Assembly (NCBI RefSeq): GCF_001940225.2
Contig: NZ_CP135164.1
Location: 3,224,001 to 3,288,000, forward strand
Direction: 5' to 3'
DNA length: 64,000 bases
Source: Roseburia sp. 499
GTDB lineage: Bacteria; Bacillota; Clostridia; Lachnospirales; Lachnospiraceae
Shown: one piece after another, positions 52,712 to 60,537 of the stretch
How positions within the stretch are numbered: position 1 is the stretch's first letter
How the letters are laid out: each line of letters opens with the position of its first letter
The notes under the pieces: generated by a model
Seen by the model: the letters and a program-made list of their open reading frames with translations, nothing else
What the model was told of the DNA's origin: nothing
Databases searched by the model: none
Made by a program: the position numbers and the translations under genes

Positions 52712-53435
52712 GTATCGTTTTTCGTGGAGGGAGCGAATGTTGTGCGTGATTCTTGCGGGAGGAATGACAAGTATAATAGCATGGCTGTTTTATCGAAGTG
52801 TTTATGCACTGGTGTTATTTCCATTTTGCTTTTGGATTATGGGAAAACAGCTAAAAGCCAGATTTCAGAAAAAGCGAGAGCAGAACATGCTTCATGAGTT
52901 TCAGGGAATGCTTCAGATTATTTCGGGTCTGTTGAAAGCAGGATATTCTATGGAAAATGCTTTTCTGGAAGGAGAACGGGATTTTATCAGACTATATGGG
53001 GATAAATGTGTAATGGCGCAGGAATTTATCGCAATTAACCATCAACTCAAAATGAATATTCCTATCGAAAAATTGTTAGAGGACTTGGCAGAAAGAACCG
53101 GAATAGAAGAAATTGACAGCTTTTCACAGGTATTTGGCTTTGCGAAGCGTGGAGGCGGAAATATTGGAAAGATTTTTCAGGACAGTGCAGAAAGGATTGC
53201 AGAAAGGGCCGAGGTCAAAAGAGAAATGGAAACGGTAATTGCATCGAAAAAGTTAGAGCAGAACATTATGGCATTGATACCTTGTGGAATCCTTATCTAT
53301 ATAGGAATCGGCATGCCGGAGTTCTTAGAACCTCTGTATGGAAACTTTATCGGAGTTTTAGTCATGAGCCTGTGCCTGGGAGTTTATGGAGTGGCATGTC
53401 TGCTGGCGCAAAAGATTACGGAGATACAGGCATAG
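52695..53435 (+). CDS. tadB: TadB-like inner membrane platform protein
   Basis: A 246-residue type II secretion F-domain protein with two N-terminal helices and C-terminal helices. The core motif includes LQIISGLLKAGYSMENAFLEGERD and LAERTGIEEIDSFSQVFGFAKRGGGNIGKI (shown in parts: LAERTGIEEIDSF and FGFAKRGGGNI). It overlaps tadA by 17 bases. Confidence 0.85.
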   Translation: MQDYSKYRFSWRERMLCVILAGGMTSIIAWLFYRSVYALVLFPFCFWIMGKQLKARFQKKREQNMLHEFQGMLQIISGLLKAGYSMENAFLEGERDFIRLYGDKCVMAQEFIAINHQLKMNIPIEKLLEDLAERTGIEEIDSFSQVFGFAKRGGGNIGKIFQDSAERIAERAEVKREMETVIASKKLEQNIMALIPCGILIYIGIGMPEFLEPLYGNFIGVLVMSLCLGVYGVACLLAQKITEIQA

Positions 53436-53448
53436 AGGAGGTGATGCG

Positions 53449-54663
53449 TTGGCGTTAAAAGGAAGTAGGAGACAGGCCGTAATAGTGGCGGTGTCAGGGT
53501 GTTTGCTGGCCGGGTTGTTGGCACTGACAGATGGGAAAAATAAAATGGACGATTCTGTAGAACGCCAGGAACCGGGAAAAGGTAGTCAGGAACAGAAATA
53601 CATTTTGAATGCGGAAGAAGTCCTTGAGGATTATTCGTGGACCGTTACTGCCGAAGAACGTATGTTTACCGAAACGGAAAGGGAAGAAGTTCTGAAAAAA
53701 GCACAAGAAGAACTGGAACAGAAAATATTAGGAGAAAATAAAAGTCTGGAAGAAATTAGTAAAGATTTATATTTGCCGGAAACCCTTCAGGATGGTGTGG
53801 TACAGGTGGAATATGGACTTTCTGATTACAGCATTTTTTACCCGGATGGCACAATTAGAGAATCTCCCGGAAAAGCGGTTGTAGTTACTGTTAGTGCAGA
53901 AATGGAGTGTCAGGGAGAGATGTCTGTCTATGAATTTGCCATACGGGCAGTTCCACCGGAAAAAAGCCGAGGAGAATTATTGGTAGAGGAAATACAGGCA
54001 GCATTGGAACGGGAAAATGAAAAAGCCGGAGAGAAAGAACTAGAACTACCAAAAGAAGTAGATGGTGTAGCACTTTCTTGGGAGAAAAAAGCAGAAAATC
54101 GTAGCGTTTTCGTAGCAGTGCTTGGATTTATTGTAGCCGGATGTATTCTGGCATCGGAAAAGGAAAAGCGGAAAAAAGAGCAAAAAGAGCGAGAACAACA
54201 GATGTTACGGGACTATCCGGATATTTTGGACAAGCTTATTCTGCTTATGGGAGCAGGAATGAATGTAGCGATGGCATGGAAACGAATTGTAGAGAGCTAT
54301 CAAAAGCGAAAAGAGGAACAAAAGTTTTCGGAGAGACAGGCTTATGAAGAAATGGTAACAGCAGTCTACGAGATGCAGGAAGGAATTGGAGAAGTGCAGG
54401 CATATAAGAACTTCGGGGAGAGATGCGCGCTTCAGGAATATCGGAAACTGTCAGCCATCTTAGTTCAGAATGTACGAAAGGGAAGCATGCAGATACAAGA
54501 GATTTTAGAAGAAGAAAAAATCGAAGCATATGAGAAACGAAAAGCAAGGGTAAAAATAGCAGGAGAGGAAGCGGGAACAAAGCTCCTATTACCAATGGTG
54601 TTAATGCTTTTGGTGGTATTGGTCATTATTATGGTTCCGGCAATGATGTCAATGAACGTATAA
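53449..54663 (+). CDS. TadC-like inner membrane platform protein
   Basis: A 404-residue protein: one N-terminal helix (about residues 9-25), an outside domain of about 190 residues not found in typical TadC, a second helix (about 222-240), then the T2SSF-like core with LLMGAGMNVAMAWKRIVE and EEKIEAYEKRKARVKIAGEEAGTKLLLPM (shown in parts: EAYEKRKARV and AGTKLLLPM). It ends with a helix at 385-400. The start is TTG at 53449 after a perfect GGAGGTGAT anti-Shine-Dalgarno. The extra outside domain is unusual. Confidence 0.75.
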   Translation: MALKGSRRQAVIVAVSGCLLAGLLALTDGKNKMDDSVERQEPGKGSQEQKYILNAEEVLEDYSWTVTAEERMFTETEREEVLKKAQEELEQKILGENKSLEEISKDLYLPETLQDGVVQVEYGLSDYSIFYPDGTIRESPGKAVVVTVSAEMECQGEMSVYEFAIRAVPPEKSRGELLVEEIQAALERENEKAGEKELELPKEVDGVALSWEKKAENRSVFVAVLGFIVAGCILASEKEKRKKEQKEREQQMLRDYPDILDKLILLMGAGMNVAMAWKRIVESYQKRKEEQKFSERQAYEEMVTAVYEMQEGIGEVQAYKNFGERCALQEYRKLSAILVQNVRKGSMQIQEILEEEKIEAYEKRKARVKIAGEEAGTKLLLPMVLMLLVVLVIIMVPAMMSMNV

Positions 54664-54699
54664 GAGCAAGAAAGTAAAGAGGAAAGGAAGGAATGAATT

Positions 54700-54867
54700 A
54701 TGAAGGAATGGAAAAATTTTTTAACAGAAGAAGAGGGAATAGGTGTGGTAGAAGTTATTCTGATTCTGGTGGTTTTGATAGGTCTGGTCATTATTTTCAA
54801 AAAGGAGTTGAACACACTGGTCAATGATATCTTTGAAAAAATCACAAATCAAGCAGGAAAAATCTAA
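54700..54867 (+). CDS. Flp-type pilin
   Basis: A 55-residue protein with the pattern of the small class IVb Flp1-like pilins: a short charged leader (MKEWKNFLTEEEG) with the processing site before I-G-V-V-E, so Glu5 of the mature form is kept, followed by one hydrophobic helix (VILILVVLIGLVIIF). GGAAAGGAAG lies upstream. It overlaps the next gene by 44 bases. It is probably the major subunit of the pilus, and tadV or the second peptidase would process it. Confidence 0.85.
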   Translation: MKEWKNFLTEEEGIGVVEVILILVVLIGLVIIFKKELNTLVNDIFEKITNQAGKI

Positions 54868-56350
54868 TAAAGAAGAAGGAAGTATTACCATTTTTCTGGC
54901 TCTTACTCTGATACTGATTTTATCTTTTTTATTTAGCATGCTAGAGCTGGCAAGAGTAAAGGGTATGCAGCAACTTGCAAAGCGCAAATTGACACTGGAG
55001 TTGGAGTCTGTGTTTGGAGGTTATAATCAGGAACTTTGGGAGTATTATGGTTTACTGTTTTGGGATATGAGTAATGGAAGCGATGAGCCGGATGTAAGAC
55101 TTTTGGAAAGCAGAATTATGGAAGAAGCATATCAGGAAGGGGAAGAAAATCATTTCTACCAAATGGCATTGAAGGATGTGAAAGTAGAGTCTTATGTGTT
55201 GGCAACGGATAGGAATGGTGCAGAATTCAAACGGCAGGCATGCAGAACTGCAAAAGAACAACTGGCAGAAAAGGGAGTGGAAACATTAAAAAGTCGGGTG
55301 GAGATTTGGCAGGGGATGGAAGAAGAAAGTGGTGATTTAGAGCAGAAATGGGAGGAAGCTCTTGAAGCGAAAGAAGAGGCGGAGAATAGCGAAGAAGTAG
55401 AAAACTGCGAAGAGGAATTAGAAACGCAGGAAGGAACAGAAGGAGACTCTGCGCAAAAAAATCCGCTACCAGAAAATCCGATAGATTATGTAGTGCAGCT
55501 AAAGACATCCCCAGTGTTGGCAATAGTGTTAGAAGATCCTTCGCAACTGTCAGGAAAAGGAATTGATATTGCGGATAGTCTGGATAACCGCGAGGTGTTT
55601 TGTGGAAATATGACCATAGATTCTGAAAGTAGTGTGGATAAGCTGTGGCTGGTTCAATATCTGAATGAGTATTTTTCCTCGAAAACAAATAGCAAAGGAC
55701 AGGGGCATGCCCTGGATTATGAATTGGAATATTGTATCGGTGGAAAAGCTACAGATGTCGAGAATTTGGAGACGGTGGTAAAAAAGCTGATATTACTACG
55801 GGAAAGTGCTAATTTTGTGACAATCATGAAGGATAGTCAGAAGAAGGCAATAGCGCTGGAGGTTGCAACAGCGGTGGTAGGATTTACAGGGATTGCACCT
55901 CTGATAAAGGCAGTGCAGATGGGAATTCTGGTGGCATGGTGTTATGTGGAAAGTATTCTGGATGTACGGTGTCTTTTGGCGGGAGGGAAGGTTCCTCTAG
56001 TCAAAAACGGTTCACAGTGGAAAAGTGATCCTTTTCATTTATCAGAAGAAATTTCACAGAATAATTCTCAGAAAGAAGAAAGCGGGATGGGATACGGGGA
56101 ATATTTGCAAATGCTGTTGTATATGACGGGAGAAAATCAACTGACAAGTCGAGCAATGAATGTAATCGAAAAGAATATCAGATTGTTTTCAGGAAATAGT
56201 GATATCCGTATGGATGCAATGGTATCGGGAGTTAAGGTGACTGCTTTGTATAGTGCAAATCCCTTATTTTTAAGTGTAATTCCAATTGGACAGAAGATGG
56301 ATGGAAGCTATTATTTTATGGAATCTCAGAAATTTATGTATGAAGAATAA
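54824..56350 (+). CDS. DUF5702-type pseudopilin-like protein
   Basis: A 508-residue protein with a prepilin-like N-terminus (KEEGSITIFLALTLILILSFLF at about residues 17-38; the Glu-Gly-Ser-Ile site is typical of Tad-associated proteins), followed by a long outside region containing an acidic, Glu-rich segment (about 160-220). The domain at 330-370 has a hydrophobic region (VATAVVGFTGIAPLIK). It is the largest of the pilin-like proteins in the locus and may form a tip or adhesin. It overlaps the pilin gene, so they are translated together. Confidence 0.7.
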   Translation: MISLKKSQIKQEKSNKEEGSITIFLALTLILILSFLFSMLELARVKGMQQLAKRKLTLELESVFGGYNQELWEYYGLLFWDMSNGSDEPDVRLLESRIMEEAYQEGEENHFYQMALKDVKVESYVLATDRNGAEFKRQACRTAKEQLAEKGVETLKSRVEIWQGMEEESGDLEQKWEEALEAKEEAENSEEVENCEEELETQEGTEGDSAQKNPLPENPIDYVVQLKTSPVLAIVLEDPSQLSGKGIDIADSLDNREVFCGNMTIDSESSVDKLWLVQYLNEYFSSKTNSKGQGHALDYELEYCIGGKATDVENLETVVKKLILLRESANFVTIMKDSQKKAIALEVATAVVGFTGIAPLIKAVQMGILVAWCYVESILDVRCLLAGGKVPLVKNGSQWKSDPFHLSEEISQNNSQKEESGMGYGEYLQMLLYMTGENQLTSRAMNVIEKNIRLFSGNSDIRMDAMVSGVKVTALYSANPLFLSVIPIGQKMDGSYYFMESQKFMYEE

Positions 56351-56366
56351 AGGAGGGAAGGAAAGA

Positions 56367-57164
56367 GTGCCTCAAATAAAAAGAAAGGAATCCAAAAAAG
56401 TCTCTCTCAAACACAACGGATTAAAAAATGGGGCACTGTTTCGTTCCCTCCAAAAGGGAAGTCTGACGATAGAAACAGCATTGGTATTACCATGGTTTTT
56501 GTTTGCTATGGTGACGGTACTATTTTTATTCCGGGTGATGCAACTTCAATATATAGTAGGGGATGCATTGGACAAGGCAGTAGCAGAGACGGCACTGGTG
56601 CGGGAAACAACACCTGAAAAAGCAGAGAACAGTGTAAAACTTCTATTTTATAAGGAACTGGTAGCAAATCAGTGTCCGATATCCATGATAAATCTTGGAA
56701 TGGCGGGCATTTCCTGGGATGAATCAGAGACGGCTGAGGACTATTTGAATATGAAAATTGAATATCAGATTAAAATGCCGGGATGGATATTAAAAAATAG
56801 AATGTTACAAGTAACAGAAATTAGCAGATGCCGTAGATGGACTGGAATACCAGGAAATGGAAGTAACGAAAATTGTGGGGAATGGGTGTATATTACACCG
56901 GAGGGAAGTGTTTATCATAAAAGCAGGGAGTGTACTCACTTAAAATTATCTATCCATAGTGTAGTAGCTGAGGAAGCGACAAATTATCGGGCATGTGAGT
57001 GCTGTGCGGAGGGAGAAAAAATAACACCTATGGTTTATATCACAGAGGAAGGGGAATGTTATCATATAAAGTTAAATTGCAGTGGACTAAAACGTACCAT
57101 TTATATGGTACCGTTGAATCAGGTAGAGAAGCGAAGTCCTTGTTCAAGATGTGGAGGAAGATAG
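56367..57164 (+). CDS. TadE-like pseudopilin with two Cys/His repeats
   Basis: A 265-residue protein with a TadE-like start (GSLTIETALVLPWFLFAMV, a prepilin-type helix). Its C-terminus carries two repeats with the pattern V-Y-x-T-x-x-G-x-x-Y-H-x-x-x-x-C-x-x-L ending in C-x-x-C: one around VYITPEGSVYHKSRECTHL with ACECC, the other around VYITEEGECYHIKLNCSGL with PCSRC. Each could bind a metal ion, as in Ada-like zinc sites. The start is GTG at 56367 (GGAAAGA upstream); an ATG at 56340 is an alternative. Confidence 0.7.
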   Translation: MPQIKRKESKKVSLKHNGLKNGALFRSLQKGSLTIETALVLPWFLFAMVTVLFLFRVMQLQYIVGDALDKAVAETALVRETTPEKAENSVKLLFYKELVANQCPISMINLGMAGISWDESETAEDYLNMKIEYQIKMPGWILKNRMLQVTEISRCRRWTGIPGNGSNENCGEWVYITPEGSVYHKSRECTHLKLSIHSVVAEEATNYRACECCAEGEKITPMVYITEEGECYHIKLNCSGLKRTIYMVPLNQVEKRSPCSRCGGR

Positions 57165-57165
57165 G

Positions 57166-57579
57166 ATGCAAAGTGTTGTATTGTTAATATTGCTTGTTGT
57201 GTGTGCAGTAGAGGACTTAAAGCATAAGGAAGTGACGGTCACTTACATATTGGTATTTGGTATTATAGGCGTACTATTGCATTTGTTTTATCCCAATTGT
57301 TCTGTGTACAGTATGCTTTGGGGACTACTTTTGGGGATTGCTGTTATGACAGTCAGTGTTTTAAGTGGTGGAAGTATAGGAATGGGAGACGGAATTTTGA
57401 TGACGGTCACAGGTGTGTATCTTGGAGGTTATCAGAATCTGGAATTATTTTTCATTGGTGTATTTTTGGCGGGAATCTGGTCTTTGGGACTGCTGGTATT
57501 CAAGAAGAAAAAGAGGAAGGAGAAGATAGCATTTATGCCATTTTTGTTGGTGGCGTATGTATTTATGTTAGTGGGATAA
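57166..57579 (+). CDS. Second Tad prepilin peptidase (A24 family)
   Basis: A 137-residue peptidase with four or five helices. The first Asp is in VEDLKHKEVT and the second in GMGDGILM (GxGD). It is a second A24 enzyme in the same locus, so one may process the Flp pilin and the other the pseudopilins. GGAGGAAGATAGG precedes the ATG at 57166, just after the previous stop. Confidence 0.85.
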   Translation: MQSVVLLILLVVCAVEDLKHKEVTVTYILVFGIIGVLLHLFYPNCSVYSMLWGLLLGIAVMTVSVLSGGSIGMGDGILMTVTGVYLGGYQNLELFFIGVFLAGIWSLGLLVFKKKKRKEKIAFMPFLLVAYVFMLVG

Positions 57580-57580
57580 T

Positions 57581-57796
57581 ATGAGAGTACAAGGAAGCTA
57601 TACCGTAGAAGCAGCAATCATCGTACCTATTGTATTAGGGTGTATGTTGTTGATTTTAAATCGGACAATTGAATTATATATAGAAGTAACAGAAACAACG
57701 GTTTACAGCAGTTGGTGGCAAGAATTTGAGCCGGCAGACTCTTTTCGGAAAGTGGAACTTTTGAAGCGGATTACAGGAAAAAATGGGGAGGAATAG
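57581..57796 (+). CDS. Small TadE-like pseudopilin
   Basis: A 71-residue protein with a short leader and a pilin-type helix (GSYTVEAAIIVPIVLGCMLLIL; the Gly-Ser-Tyr-Thr-Val-Glu start is the prepilin site), then a short charged tail. It begins one base after the preceding stop. It may be a minor pilin. Confidence 0.7.
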   Translation: MRVQGSYTVEAAIIVPIVLGCMLLILNRTIELYIEVTETTVYSSWWQEFEPADSFRKVELLKRITGKNGEE

Positions 57797-57798
57797 AA

Positions 57799-58929
57799 GT
57801 GGATATAACTTATCAGAGAAATCTGCGAAAAAGCTATATGTGTATTGAAACAACAGAGGATGTAATAGAAGAACATGAGTTGATGATTCTTCAAAAATAT
57901 AAAGTTCCTCAACTTTTGCAAACACAAGTGGTAATACAGGATGGCAAAGTACAATATTGGTTTGAAATTACGGGAAAGCAACAGTTGGCGGATTATCTTG
58001 GTGGAAAGCCTATTAGAGCACAGATGTTAAAAAAGATTTTATTTTCCTTGGAGCGAGCCTGTGAGAAAATGCCAGAGTTTTTATTGCAAGAGGACAGGAT
58101 TTGCTTAATGCAGGAGATGCTGTATGTAGATTTGAAAGATGAGATGGTATATTTTACATATTTACCCTTTTGGAAAAGCAGTTTTCCCGAGACTTTTGAA
58201 AGATGGATGGAGGATGTGCTAAGGGAAATAGACCATCAGGAGAAAGAGTGTGTAGAACTGGCGTATCATATTTATGAAGGGTCTCGGAAAGAAAATGTCA
58301 GTATTTATGATTTGTTAGAAGAAGTGCGCAAGGGAGAAGTAATTGCTTTTCAACAGGATTTTATAGAGGAGAAGGTAGAGAAACCAGAGGAGAGTTCATT
58401 GAAGAGTTGGAAAAGGGAATATATGCCGCAGGAGCTAAACACTCAGCCGGAAGAGAGAAAATGGAAAAAGATTTTGTCAACTAAGATAGAAGAACTTCAA
58501 TCAGAAGTAAAAGAATATGTGAAAAGTAAGGTTCCGAAGTTATTTCCAAGACCATTGACATCATCTAAAAAAGAGAAAACGGAAAAATCACAGAAAGTCT
58601 ATCACACAGAATTACTCTGTAAGCAACAGCAAGGGATAGAGGGAAAATTGATTTATCAGGGGGAGAATGAGTGCGCAGATTTGGTCATTGATAGCGTAGA
58701 GTTTTTTATCGGGCGCAATTCTGATGAGGTGGATGGAAGCATAGCAACAGAGGGAATCAGCCGGATACATGCACGAATTATTCAGAAGGAAGGAGCCTAT
58801 TATATAGAAGATTTAAATTCTACCAATGGAACATATCTGAATGGAGAGTTTTTGGAATATCATAGGAGTGCGAAATTAGAGCGAAATGACAAGGTGCGAT
58901 TTGGCGTAGAAGAGTATGTATTTTATTGA
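57799..58929 (+). CDS. DUF6382-FHA protein of the Tad locus
   Basis: A 376-residue protein. Residues 1-180 match DUF6382 (YWFEITGKQQLADYL, KKILFSLERACEKM), a Lys-rich linker runs to about 265, and an FHA domain ends the protein, with FIGRNSDEVDG, GISRIHARI and NSTNGTYLNG. FHA domains bind phosphothreonine, so it may link Ser/Thr kinase signalling to pilus assembly. The start is GTG with GGGGAGG upstream. Confidence 0.8.
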   Translation: MDITYQRNLRKSYMCIETTEDVIEEHELMILQKYKVPQLLQTQVVIQDGKVQYWFEITGKQQLADYLGGKPIRAQMLKKILFSLERACEKMPEFLLQEDRICLMQEMLYVDLKDEMVYFTYLPFWKSSFPETFERWMEDVLREIDHQEKECVELAYHIYEGSRKENVSIYDLLEEVRKGEVIAFQQDFIEEKVEKPEESSLKSWKREYMPQELNTQPEERKWKKILSTKIEELQSEVKEYVKSKVPKLFPRPLTSSKKEKTEKSQKVYHTELLCKQQQGIEGKLIYQGENECADLVIDSVEFFIGRNSDEVDGSIATEGISRIHARIIQKEGAYYIEDLNSTNGTYLNGEFLEYHRSAKLERNDKVRFGVEEYVFY

Positions 58930-58935
58930 AATAGA

Positions 58936-58964
58936 TTGATTTTATCTGCGAAAATTTATATACT
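58936..58964 (+). promoter_or_regulatory. Promoter before the flavodoxin-SCP2 gene
   Basis: TTGATT (58936-58941) and TATACT (58959-58964) with a 17-base spacer, about 30 bases before the start. Confidence 0.7.
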
Positions 58965-58993
58965 AGGGATAGTGAAAAAATTGGAGGCAGTAT

Positions 58994-59986
58994 ATGAAGG
59001 TAAATATCTATTATGGCGGAAGAGGATTGATGGATGATCCGACGTTGTACGTCATTAATAAAATGCAGGAAGTATTGACAGAGTTAAGAGTAAATGTGGA
59101 ACGTTATAATATATTTGAGCATAAGAATAGCATCTCTACTTTGCCACAGACCATTAAGGATGCAGATGGAATTATTTTGGCAACAACAGTAGAGTGGCTT
59201 GGAATCGGGGGCTATATGCAACAGTTTCTGGATGCTTGTTGGTTGTATGCGGATAAGGAAAAGATAGCGACAACGTATATGCAGCCAATCGTAATGTCCA
59301 CTACATACGGAGAACGTGAAGGAGAACTTACTCTTTCTAATGCATGGGAGATTTTAGGAGGACTTCCTTGTGCAGGATTGTGCGGATATGTAGATGATTT
59401 GGTTTCTTTTGAAATGAATCATGATTATACACTTATTATTGAGAAGAAGGCGGAAAATCTCTATCGGACAATTTCTCAGAAGATTAAGAATCTGCCTACG
59501 AGCAATCAGGCGGTAAAACAGTCCGTATTACGAACACAACAATTGGAATTAACACCACAGGAAAGTGAGCAGCTCTCAAAATTTGTATCTAACGATAACT
59601 ATGTGAAGAAACAGAAGGAAGACATCGAAGAGCTTACCAGTATGTTCAAGAATATGATGGGTAAAAGTGAGACGGAAGAAGATTTGGCATATATCCGGGA
59701 ATTGAAAGATGGTTTTGAACCACAGGAGGATTTTTCTGCAGTCTATACTTTTATGATAGAAGGAAAGAAAAAACCGTTGACTATTAATGTTCATAATGAA
59801 GAATTAAGTGTTCATTATGGTCAGGAAGATAAGGTAGATGTATTGGCCAAGCTATCATCTTCTGTAATGGAGGAAATCGTTCAGGGAAGAATGACCTTTC
59901 AGAGGGCATTTATGACAGGGGCAATGACAGCGAAGGGTAACTTTAAAACGTTGAAGATGTTAGATCAGATATTTGTATTAGGTTAA
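58994..59986 (+). CDS. Flavodoxin-like plus SCP2-like two-domain protein
   Basis: A 330-residue cytoplasmic protein. Residues 1-175 have a flavodoxin/NADPH-FMN-reductase pattern (IYYGGRGLMDDPTLYVIN, IILATTVEWLGIGGYMQQFLDACW, TTYGEREGELTL). Residues about 235-330 have an SCP2 sterol-carrier-like pattern (YTFMIEGKKKPLTINVHNEELSV, with QGRMTFQRAFMTGAMTAKGNF), which may bind a lipid. The combination is widespread in Clostridia with no known function. GGAGGCAGT precedes the ATG. Confidence 0.75.
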   Translation: MKVNIYYGGRGLMDDPTLYVINKMQEVLTELRVNVERYNIFEHKNSISTLPQTIKDADGIILATTVEWLGIGGYMQQFLDACWLYADKEKIATTYMQPIVMSTTYGEREGELTLSNAWEILGGLPCAGLCGYVDDLVSFEMNHDYTLIIEKKAENLYRTISQKIKNLPTSNQAVKQSVLRTQQLELTPQESEQLSKFVSNDNYVKKQKEDIEELTSMFKNMMGKSETEEDLAYIRELKDGFEPQEDFSAVYTFMIEGKKKPLTINVHNEELSVHYGQEDKVDVLAKLSSSVMEEIVQGRMTFQRAFMTGAMTAKGNFKTLKMLDQIFVLG

Positions 59987-60001
59987 GTAGGAGGTAACAG
60001 A

Positions 60002-60418
60002 ATGAGAGACGCAGAGTGCATTTTTTGTAAAATTGCAGCAGGAGAGATTCCGTCAAAAACAATTTATGAGGATGAACAGTTTCGGGTTATCATGGATATT
60101 AGTCCGGCAACTAAGGGACATGCCTTGATTTTGCCAAAGGAACATTATGCAAATCTTTATGAGATACCGGAGGAAGTCGCAGCGGATGCCATGAAGTTGG
60201 CAAAGAAATTGGCAAAGAAGATGACAGATGCACTACAATGTGATGGATTTAATTTAATACAGAATAATGGAGAAGTTGCAGGGCAGACTGTATTTCACTT
60301 CCATATGCATTTGATTCCACGTTATAAAAACGATGGAAATGAGGATAAGCTTTGTTGGAATCATGTGGAATTGAGTGAGGAAGAATTGGAAGAGATTCAT
60401 CAGAAATTAATAAAATAG
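60002..60418 (+). CDS. HIT-family nucleotide hydrolase
   Basis: A 138-residue histidine-triad protein. The triad is FHFHMHLIPRY with His99, His101 and His103. It starts with CIFCKIAAGEIPSKTIYED, typical of HIT proteins that split nucleotide-phosphoramidate or adenylyl compounds. GGAGGTAACAG precedes the start, 16 bases after the preceding gene. Confidence 0.92.
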   Translation: MRDAECIFCKIAAGEIPSKTIYEDEQFRVIMDISPATKGHALILPKEHYANLYEIPEEVAADAMKLAKKLAKKMTDALQCDGFNLIQNNGEVAGQTVFHFHMHLIPRYKNDGNEDKLCWNHVELSEEELEEIHQKLIK

Positions 60419-60461
60419 GAAAATAATTCAAACAGTAGAGGAGACTACTTTTCTGTTATGC

Positions 60462-60490
60462 TTGAATTTAAAACGATTTAATAGTATAAT
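60462..60490 (+). promoter_or_regulatory. Promoter of pgi
   Basis: TTGAAT (60462-60467) and TATAAT (60485-60490) with a 17-base spacer; the pgi start is 47 bases downstream. Confidence 0.8.
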
Positions 60491-60537
60491 TTCTGCGATG
60501 AGAAGTTATGAGATATTGATTTAAGGAGGCACAAATC

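Noticed and set aside
55300..55480. Glu-rich region in the DUF5702 protein considered as a calcium-binding or antifreeze-like repeat
   Set aside because: It is only low-complexity acidic sequence without a regular period.
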